DNA from: Diplonema japonicum
Taxonomy: Eukaryota > Euglenozoa > Diplonemea > Diplonemida > Diplonemidae
Length of the DNA: 64,000 bases
NCBI GenBank assembly: GCA_964019335.1
Contig: OZ025661.1
Span: forward strand, 586,001-650,000
Reading direction: 5' to 3'
This document shows positions 57,260-64,000 of this stretch, piece after piece. Made by a program: the position numbers and the translations under genes. Below the pieces are notes generated by a model that made no database searches, was not told where the DNA came from, and saw only the letters and a program-made list of their open reading frames with translations. Numbering within the stretch: the stretch's first letter is position 1; each line of letters opens with the position of its first letter.

Positions 57260-58521
57260 GTAAGGAAAAAAAAACTTTGAAAAATTTCTTTTTTTTTTTC
57301 CCTCTCCCCTTCTTTTTATTATGAAGCGGGGAAAAAAAAAAAAGAAGAAAAAAAAAAACCAAGAAAAAAAAAACAAGGAACTTGTCCCCCCCTGAAGAAT
57401 AAGGAAAAGTAAAAATAATCAAAACAAACAACTTCACCTCTTTCCCATTGTCCTCTTTTTTTTTTCTTTCTTTTTTTTTTTTTTTTTTTTTTTTTGCTCT
57501 TTCTTGTCCATCCTTGTAAAGACGTGTCTTAGTATTTTTTTTTCTCGTTCTATATTTTTTCTTTCTTTTTATTTCCCCCGCTCTTTTTTTTTTTTTTTTT
57601 TTTCCTTTTTACAGTATAAGAAGAAACCATGGGAATGTTTTATTTTCTCCTCGATTTCGTTGAATGACAAAAAATAAACACACAGGTTTCTAATACACAC
57701 GTGGAAAAAAAAAAAAAAAAAAAAGAACGCAAACCCACTTCCGTGCTACCTACAAATGAGAAACTTGAGTACGCTTCTGGCGTAGGGGGCTGTTGTGCTC
57801 CTGACAGGCGGTTACTTACTCGTACGCTCCTGGAAAGAAGTGCGACATCCTCGCGACCCTCGTGGCGAAGTGGAGGCAGCCGGGAAGAAGGTGATCCTGT
57901 CGGTGGGAAAAAAAAAAAAAAAACCCACCGGTTTTCTTTTCTTTTTTTTTCCTCTCTCTTTCCGGCCCCTTTCTTTATTTCCTGCCCCTTGAGCGTTTAC
58001 ATTAACTGTCACATTATGCGTACCGATGAAACTTGACCTTTAAGACCTTTAAAGTAGGAGGAACCATGTGCGCACTGTGCATGAGGTTTGATTCACATTT
58101 ATGTGTCTCGATTTCTCCTCGAGAGTGAAACAAAAAAAAAAAAAAATTAAAAAAAAGGAACACTGCGAAATGAGGCCCGGTTGACTTTCCTATAAGACCC
58201 GCCCAATAACCTATTTGCTGCTAGACTATACAACAAAGTGGTGAATGCTGGTTAAAAGAAAAAAAAAATGGATCCTTCCCCGTTTCTTCCCTTACCTCGG
58301 CGCAGTATGGCACTTGCATGAGCCTTTTATCTCTTTCATTATTATTATTAATTTTTTTTAAATCGTTTTTGTTCCAATACAATGCACACACACACGACAA
58401 CAGCCTGCCCCCCTCCCCTCCGCATTCCCTCCCGCGAGGAAGAAAAAAAAAAAAAAAAAAAAAAAAAAACACACACATCTTGGATCATGGTAAAATAAGA
58501 AAAAAGAAAAAAAAAAAATCC
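57260..58521. other. Intergenic with a possible broken small membrane-protein gene
   Basis: Mostly poly-T/poly-A. At 57755-57905, ATGAGAAACTTGAGTACG is followed after nine codons by TAG and, in the same frame, GAVVLLTGGYLLVRSWKEVR and EAAGKKVILSVG. This is a membrane span plus charged tail that might be a small gene needing an unseen intron, or a relic. It ends at a hairpin (57901-57930: CGGTGGG, A run, CCCACCG). Confidence 0.35.
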
Positions 58522-59787
58522 ATGACAAGCGTTTCACAAGCCGCATCGCTGTATCACTACATAGAGGCGGTGAGGGGGAGCAGGGACAAGGCAGAAAAAG
58601 TTTCTAAAGATGAGTTGCTGCAGGGCGCGACATGGTTAGGGGAACAGCGGGTCCGGGCGTTAAAACGGGCTGTGGACGCGCAAAAAGGATCGGCCTTGGA
58701 CCTCGACACCCTGCAGCTCCACATCACCCGGCAGGAAAAAGCATGGGATCTATACGAGAGCCTGCGGTCACGCACCGCTTGTAAAACCATGACCCTTGCT
58801 CAATTTCAATCCGCGTTGACCTCTATTCGGTTCCCGGCCATGATCGGGGCAGACATTATAACATCACTCGTGATACCGGGAAAACCAAACATAGAAAAAG
58901 AAGACTTCGAAACATGGAGCGAAAAGACCCCGGTTCAATTCAGAGTTGCGTACAATTGCTCTACCGGAGTCCTGCCAGACAGGACTGAACTAGAAGCTCT
59001 TCTTAACGAGCTCAACACTCTCACCGGCACGACGGTCTCGGTCAGCCAAAACGGTCAGACGGTTCAAATGGTCCTCCCGCACAGTACCTTGGAGGCTAAC
59101 ACACTGCTCATTAGAGAAAAAACAGGCGCCAGTGAAAACCAAATGATAACTTTTCAAGGAGAGTCCATCTCAGAGAGCAAATTAGAGGTTTTCCACGGGA
59201 TGGAAATTTCTGTGCGGTCTGCTGATTCAGACGATTGGAACGGGACAACAGGTGGGGGGAAGCTTCACGCCTACGCGCATGTTATCCGGCAGCAGCAAGA
59301 ATATTTGAAGGAAATTTGTGAGGATGGTGACGAGGTTGTGGGGCAGGATGCGGTGGTGGTGGAGGCAATGCATATGGTAGAACTAGAGCCCAGTCCTCCA
59401 GAGGGTTTTGCGTGTTTTGCCCGGCGGGGCACGCCTGGTAACTACCGCTACTCCTCTAGAAGGCTTCAGATCACCTCATCCCACATCGTCGCCTACGCCG
59501 GTGACACTGTCACTGAGACGCTACCTCTTGCTACCGTTGCGTATTTCTCTCTCTTCTCCGACCCTGACTCGCAGTTTTGCGGTGCTTCCAGCCCGCCAGG
59601 GTGGTCGCTTTTATACATTGGTTCGCCTACCACGCCCCGTGTTCTTGCTGTCCCGTCTGTATCCGTCGCACCTTGGACCGAGTTTGTGAAGCAGCGGGTG
59701 GTCGGGGTCTCCACAGAACCGGTGGAACCACCCCTTCCCTACCCCGCTGACTCCTTTGTTTCGAGCCCTAAAAAAAAAAAAAAATGA
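58522..59787 (+). CDS. Hypothetical protein
   Basis: 421 residues from the ATG after the A-rich 5' UTR; the frame is open upstream, but only through poly-A/T noise. No recognised domain. The N-terminal third is helical and charged with an EF-hand- or GRIP-like look (KSALDLDTLQLHITRQEKAW) but no clear Ca2+ loop. The middle is mixed. The C-terminal 150 residues are beta-rich and could be a PH-like fold (GWSLLYIGSPTTPRVLAV). It ends in a Lys run from poly-A. Cytoplasmic; function unknown. Confidence 0.65.
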   Translation: MTSVSQAASLYHYIEAVRGSRDKAEKVSKDELLQGATWLGEQRVRALKRAVDAQKGSALDLDTLQLHITRQEKAWDLYESLRSRTACKTMTLAQFQSALTSIRFPAMIGADIITSLVIPGKPNIEKEDFETWSEKTPVQFRVAYNCSTGVLPDRTELEALLNELNTLTGTTVSVSQNGQTVQMVLPHSTLEANTLLIREKTGASENQMITFQGESISESKLEVFHGMEISVRSADSDDWNGTTGGGKLHAYAHVIRQQQEYLKEICEDGDEVVGQDAVVVEAMHMVELEPSPPEGFACFARRGTPGNYRYSSRRLQITSSHIVAYAGDTVTETLPLATVAYFSLFSDPDSQFCGASSPPGWSLLYIGSPTTPRVLAVPSVSVAPWTEFVKQRVVGVSTEPVEPPLPYPADSFVSSPKKKKK

Positions 59788-59998
59788 ATAAAAGAAATTT
59801 TGTTTTTTTGTTGAATCTTTCCCCCTTTTTTTTCTGATCCTCCCCCCCCGTCCACTTCCCTAAAGTCTCTTCTTCCCCCCCATTGTATTTTTTTTTTTTT
59901 TAAATATATGTTTCTCTTTTTTTTTTATATAAAAATGAACCCCGGTATTCTCTCAGGGACAAAAAGGAGGCAAACACACACTTTTTAAAAAAAAAAAA

Positions 59999-60640
59999 AT
60001 GTCGGCGCAGCCATCTCAGCCGCTCACCCCGGCCGCCTCTGTGATCCAGCCTGGGCAGGGGATCCCCCCACCGGTGGTGCAGACTCAGGGGTCTGACGTT
60101 CCTTTCCAAATGCCGACGGGGCCACAGTTCAGGGTGCTGAAGAGGACGACAGCGGGTATAAAGAAGAAGGAGGAGGCATTTGAGAAAGCTGTCAGCCTGC
60201 TACCCGGCATGAAGGAAAGAATGGACGAGCTGAGCGACAAAATCTACGCTGCAGAAAAAGAGAAGCAAGACCACATGGGGAAAATCGAAAAAGAAATCGC
60301 AAATCATGAACTGGAGGTCATAACTAAGGCGCTTTTGAAGCAAAATAAAATGCCCAAGGATATGATGGAGCTCGCGCAACTGAGGCAGGCGGAGCGTCAG
60401 AATGAGATGGAGAAGAACCAGAAGCGCCAGAAACTAGACCAGGAGGTCAACGAAAAAGTTGCCCAAGAGTCACGATTCAAGGAAATCGAGTTCCAGCAAA
60501 AATTTTCTGAGTACACCGCCAGGGAACAAGCCTTCCTCAATGAGAAGCGAACCCTCCTCGAGACCATTTCCTCTCTGCGGGCCGAGATCTCCTCTCAGAA
60601 GAAGTTGTCCAGTGATATTGCAAAGTCTGCCAATAAGTGA
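59999..60640 (+). CDS. Hypothetical coiled-coil protein
   Basis: 213 residues. A Pro/Gln-rich N-terminus (~45 residues) is followed by an almost continuous coiled coil to the end (KKEEAFEKAVSLLPGMKERM ... AREQAFLNEKRTLLETISSL). No enzyme motif. Likely a structural or cytoskeletal adaptor. Followed by an exceptionally long T tract (60645-60695). Confidence 0.7.
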   Translation: MSAQPSQPLTPAASVIQPGQGIPPPVVQTQGSDVPFQMPTGPQFRVLKRTTAGIKKKEEAFEKAVSLLPGMKERMDELSDKIYAAEKEKQDHMGKIEKEIANHELEVITKALLKQNKMPKDMMELAQLRQAERQNEMEKNQKRQKLDQEVNEKVAQESRFKEIEFQQKFSEYTAREQAFLNEKRTLLETISSLRAEISSQKKLSSDIAKSANK

Positions 60641-60643
60641 TGT

Positions 60644-60698
<55 letters not shown>

Positions 60699-61296
60699 GT
60701 GTTTTTTTTTTTTTTCTTTTTCCCCCCTTCCCCTTTTTCTTTTCTCTATTGTTATCCCAATGAAACAGACGAGAAGAAACTGGGTGGGGAAAAAATATTT
60801 ATTTTTTTAAAGAGAGTCCGGGAAAAAAAAAAAAAAGCGAGGAAAAGGGGGGATGGCGGGTAGGGGACGGAAAAAGGGGGGAAAAATAAAATAAAAAAAC
60901 CATCCCTTTCCCCCCCCCCCTTTTTTTTCTTGGGCTAGATTCCTTCCCCCTCCCTCCCCCTCTTTTACTTTTTTCTTCCACACACGTACCTTTATTTTCG
61001 TAGTATGTCTTTGATCTCCTTCCTTCTCCCCCCCCGTCCCTTTCTATGTTCTCTCTCTCTTTTAATTTTTTCTTTTTTTTTTGGATGTGAGTCGTTGCTA
61101 GCAAGTCTCCCGCACCATAATTCCCTTTTTTTTCTCTCTTTTTTTAGAAATCCTTTCTTTCTCCTTCCCCCCCCCCCCCCCCCCCTGCAGATTCAACTAC
61201 ATTTCACCAACCACATCAATAGGTTTCATAACACAAAAAAAAAAGGCAGAAAAAAAAAAAGAAGAAGAAGAAAAAAAAGCCTTTCCCACAAGAACG
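60641..61296. other. Intergenic low-complexity DNA
   Basis: Contains the ~50-base T tract, purine and C runs, and pyrimidine tract followed by CTGCAG at 61185-61190, the likely trans-splice acceptor for the next gene. No gene. Confidence 0.65.
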
Positions 61297-64000
61297 ATGG
61301 GAGCACTAAAACTGATACCGGCCCTGATCCTCCTCGGGGTATGGGTGGGGTTCTTCATCTCAGGGATTACACGCGTAGAGCGATCTGACCTGGGAGCGTC
61401 GGGCTCATCCTCCTCGACCACCTCAACAGCGACAGTGGGCATGGTGCTTGCTGGGCCGTACGGCACTCTTGCTGAGAACCGCACCAAGATGCAAGAGGTT
61501 ATGGAAGCCGTGGAGCAGAGGTTCGGTGTAGCCATCGGGGGGACGAGGAGAACGGCCCACCTTCTGGAGGGCTACGGCGGTGATGGAACAGCCGGCGGGG
61601 ACGGTGGCGGTGGTGACACCACAGGCGATGCCACAGGGGACTCCACAGGTGACACTGCAGGGGACGGAACAACCACGACCACCTCCACCTCTTCCTCTGG
61701 AGGGGTCGCTGTGACCGTGAACAGGGTCTGCAACGTGACGTCCGCTGTGTGGGGAAGCTGGGGGGTCTGCTCGACCCGTGCTCAGATCAGCAACAGCGTG
61801 GTTGCTGGGGACGGGAACGGTGACGCTGCTGGTGATAGTGGTGCTGCTGGTGATGGTGCTACTGGCGGTGACGGTGCTGCTGGCGGTGACGGTGCAGCAA
61901 CTGGAGATGGAAGCAAACGGCAGGGCAAGGTGCTGGTTGCTGGGGGGGAGACCTACATCGAAGTCTTCTTCAGGGGCTCGAACGCGAACGCTGCGTACCA
62001 GGCTGCCATTGTTGCTGTGGCGGCTGTGCGACCGGACGAGACCTTCGCTGGGTACGGGTTCTCCGACAACGGTGCCCCTCGTGTGACTGCCGTCCCCGCC
62101 TCTGTCGCCCCCCAGTCCGTTGTCTCTGTTGACGTGAACCTCCCCGGGGCCTACGAGGCCTTCTGGGCTGACGACGCGCTTGTACGCAACGTAACCAGCG
62201 AGTTCCTTGCTAGGGTGACGCAGATCACAGGCAGCACGGCGGTCGCTCCCCCAACAGGCAACACCGGTGGCTCCACTGCTGCTGATGGTGGCGATGGCGG
62301 TGCCACTGCCGATGGTGGCGATGGCGGTGCCACTGGCGACGGAACGACTACCGGAGGGGATGGCACCACAGGCGGGGACGGGGCGGCAACAGGCGACTCG
62401 AGCAGCAGGGAGGCACGTGCCTTGAACTACGGCGACGGAAACACCGCTGGGGACGGCACCACCGCTGGAGACGGGACAACGACAGCTGATGGCGGTGACA
62501 CTGCCGCAGGTGGGGACGGTGATGCGACTGGCGGCGACGGTGGCGATGGAACAGCAGCTGCTTCACCTACGTCGACAGGAACGTTCACAGGCCTGCAAAC
62601 GAGCATCAGCAGCGTCTGCGCATGGCGAGCGGACGGGGTGTACAACGCGACGACCTGCACGAGGGGGAACGCCCTCTCCACGAAGCTCGTCCCTCCCTCC
62701 AGTTCAAACCTTCGCACGGGAGTGGTTCTGCAGCAAGGTGCAGGGAGGGCCCACATGCAGATCACTGTGACAGGGGTCACCCCTGCAAGCGTGCAGGCGG
62801 CTGTGGCGGCTGTGATGGCGAACTTCGACGAAACGGCACCCCTCGGTAGCCTTTCCGTCGTTCCCGGGAGTCTGTCCTTGGTGCAGGCGGCAGCGGCGGT
62901 GCACACGACCGCAATCGGGGTAACGGTGGGCGGGGACCTCGCGGCCCTCCTTGCGAACAACACGATCCTGGCCTCTGTCTATGATGGTTTCTGGAACACT
63001 GCGAACGCCACCTTCGTAAACCTCGGCCTGCATAACAACCTCACAGCACCGACAACGACGGCAGCGAGGCCTGCGACCTCAGCAGGCAACGGTGGCGACG
63101 GGGCAGCTGGTGATACAACTGGTGATGCAGCTGGTGGTGATGGGAACGGTGACGCAGCTGCTGGGGACGGAACCACGGGTGACGCAAGCAGAAGAGGTGC
63201 GCGTGTCTCGAACTATGGCGACGGGGCCACTGCTGGGAACGGGGCCACGACAGGCGGAGACGGGGCGGCCACTGGCGACGGTGCAACCGGCGGGGACGGA
63301 GCCGCCGCTGGGGACGGTGCAGCCGGTGGGGATGGAACCACGACTGGTGGCGACGGTGCGACCAGCGGCGGTGCTGCAACGAGTAACAACAACAACGTGC
63401 CCGTTTACACCATCTTCGTGAACAAGCTGTGCACTGTGGACGCGAGCGGGGCAGTTCCGAGGACCGCGTGCGAGAACAGGGCGCAGGTGTTGCGGAGGCT
63501 GGGGAGGTCTGTGGAGCCTGGTGCCGTGACGACGACGCGGTCAGGTCTCACCCCTGGGTCCGTTTACGTGGAGTTCGTGCTGCAGTACGACAGCTCTTCC
63601 TACTCGGCACCTGCTGGGACGGACCCCCTTGGTGATGCGTTTGCGAACGGGTTCCCTGCGGCAGGGGCTGTGTTGGCCCCTTCGTACACGGTGGTAGACG
63701 AGGCTGCAGTGACGGAGACGACAGCCACAAACGCCCGTGATGCTTCGGTTCTGCAGGCTGACGGTGCTGGCGGCGACGGTGCAACTGCTGGCGGTGACGG
63801 CACAACAACTGGCGGTGACGGTACAGCAACTGGCGGCGACGGTACGGCTGCAGGTGGTGACGGCGCGGTAACTGGTGGCGACGGAGCAACTGGAGGTGAC
63901 GGAGCAACTGGTGGTGACGGCGGCGGCGGTGGCGGTCTCGACAGGGGTTGGACCAGAGGCTTCATCGACGGTATGGGTTGCCTCGGCCAGAAGAACTGCA
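61297..64000 (+). CDS. Large secreted/surface protein with Gly-Asp-Gly repeats, open at the window end
   Basis: I followed one frame from ATG 61297 to the last base, 901 codons, with no stop. The N-terminus is a signal or membrane anchor (MGALKLIPALILLGVWVGFF). Linkers of repeated (T/A)GGDG units follow, alternating with globular modules that each carry a Cys pair: VTVNRVCNVTS...CSTRAQ, then SSVCAWRADG...TTCTRGN, then FVNKLCTVDASG...TACENRAQ. A recurring tag precedes linkers: REARALNYGDG, RRGARVSNYGDG. There are several N-glycosylation sequons. GDG-rich stretches could bind Ca2+ or act as extended spacers; this is inference. The gene continues beyond the window. Codon use is GC-rich compared with its surroundings. 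Confidence 0.8.
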   Translation, partial: MGALKLIPALILLGVWVGFFISGITRVERSDLGASGSSSSTTSTATVGMVLAGPYGTLAENRTKMQEVMEAVEQRFGVAIGGTRRTAHLLEGYGGDGTAGGDGGGGDTTGDATGDSTGDTAGDGTTTTTSTSSSGGVAVTVNRVCNVTSAVWGSWGVCSTRAQISNSVVAGDGNGDAAGDSGAAGDGATGGDGAAGGDGAATGDGSKRQGKVLVAGGETYIEVFFRGSNANAAYQAAIVAVAAVRPDETFAGYGFSDNGAPRVTAVPASVAPQSVVSVDVNLPGAYEAFWADDALVRNVTSEFLARVTQITGSTAVAPPTGNTGGSTAADGGDGGATADGGDGGATGDGTTTGGDGTTGGDGAATGDSSSREARALNYGDGNTAGDGTTAGDGTTTADGGDTAAGGDGDATGGDGGDGTAAASPTSTGTFTGLQTSISSVCAWRADGVYNATTCTRGNALSTKLVPPSSSNLRTGVVLQQGAGRAHMQITVTGVTPASVQAAVAAVMANFDETAPLGSLSVVPGSLSLVQAAAAVHTTAIGVTVGGDLAALLANNTILASVYDGFWNTANATFVNLGLHNNLTAPTTTAARPATSAGNGGDGAAGDTTGDAAGGDGNGDAAAGDGTTGDASRRGARVSNYGDGATAGNGATTGGDGAATGDGATGGDGAAAGDGAAGGDGTTTGGDGATSGGAATSNNNNVPVYTIFVNKLCTVDASGAVPRTACENRAQVLRRLGRSVEPGAVTTTRSGLTPGSVYVEFVLQYDSSSYSAPAGTDPLGDAFANGFPAAGAVLAPSYTVVDEAAVTETTATNARDASVLQADGAGGDGATAGGDGTTTGGDGTATGGDGTAAGGDGAVTGGDGATGGDGATGGDGGGGGGLDRGWTRGFIDGMGCLGQKNC

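Noticed and set aside
57901-57930. Hairpin CGGTGGG-A run-CCCACCG as a terminator
   Set aside because: Bacterial-type terminators are not expected here and no gene end is clearly associated; left as a simple inverted repeat.
1-64000. CRISPR array, prokaryotic operon features, ribosome-binding sites, rRNA
   Set aside because: No regularly spaced repeats, no Shine-Dalgarno pattern, introns and eukaryotic tRNAs instead; no rRNA-like segments recognised.

Overview
The window is eukaryotic nuclear DNA. Long poly-T/poly-A and polypyrimidine tracts separate genes that all read on the + strand. Many starts follow a pyrimidine tract and an AG, as expected for spliced-leader trans-splicing from a polycistronic unit. 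An enoyl-CoA hydratase/isomerase ends in the peroxisomal/glycosomal signal SKL. The coding genes carry cis-introns, many only 35-62 nt long. The retroelements combine an APE endonuclease, a reverse transcriptase and RNase H. Together this suggests a euglenozoan, most likely diplonemid-like. No rRNA or spliced-leader gene confirms it, so the lineage is an inference.

Layout, left to right. 1-2295: 3' part of a SecA-like/von Willebrand A gene with broken frames. 2.3-10 kb: graveyard of repeats, LINE and possible transposase relics. 10-16 kb: threonine dehydratase, tRNA-Leu(CAG), a CCHC zinc-knuckle protein with three mini-introns, and an M17 leucyl aminopeptidase. 16-26.2 kb: initiator tRNA-Met, then a PH/EF-hand ubiquitin-specific protease. 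Its catalytic His/Asp exon lies 7.7 kb downstream of the Cys exon, and the intron between them holds tRNA-Val(CAC), two non-LTR retrotransposons and tRNA-Leu(CAG). 27-37 kb: Costars/ABRACL protein, a small secreted protein, a BRCA1-like RING/BRCT protein, a TatD nuclease, SmD3, a 2OG-Fe(II) oxygenase with a SET-like N-terminus, a HEAT-repeat protein and a membrane protein with internal repeats. 37.4-45.1 kb: low-complexity, repeat-rich gap. 45-50.6 kb: glycosomal isomerase, a QCR9-like complex III subunit and CLASP. 50.9-53.1 kb: a second copy of the aminopeptidase-end/tRNA-iMet locus with a retrotransposon just upstream of the tRNA, then a second tRNA-Val. 53.5-64 kb: secreted beta-rich protein, RUN/Rubicon-homology protein, two hypotheticals, and a Gly-Asp-Gly repeat secreted or surface protein open to the window end.

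The most striking result concerns the retrotransposons. All three larger tRNA-adjacent copies lie immediately upstream of a tRNA gene, in the tRNA's orientation. Two of them have 10-bp target-site duplications at exactly positions -12 to -3 of two different tRNAs (Met and Val). The third has a 9-bp duplication at -3 to +6 of tRNA-Val. The paralogous iMet locus at 16.1 kb preserves the empty site. This points to a non-LTR family that targets the 5' ends of tRNA genes.

A second theme is intron biology. Cis-introns are tiny, A-rich, begin mostly GTATG/GTGTG/GTACx and lack a clear polypyrimidine tract. Several have been enlarged by MITE-like palindromes or retroelements. Three introns sit at the identical codon position of three consecutive zinc knuckles.
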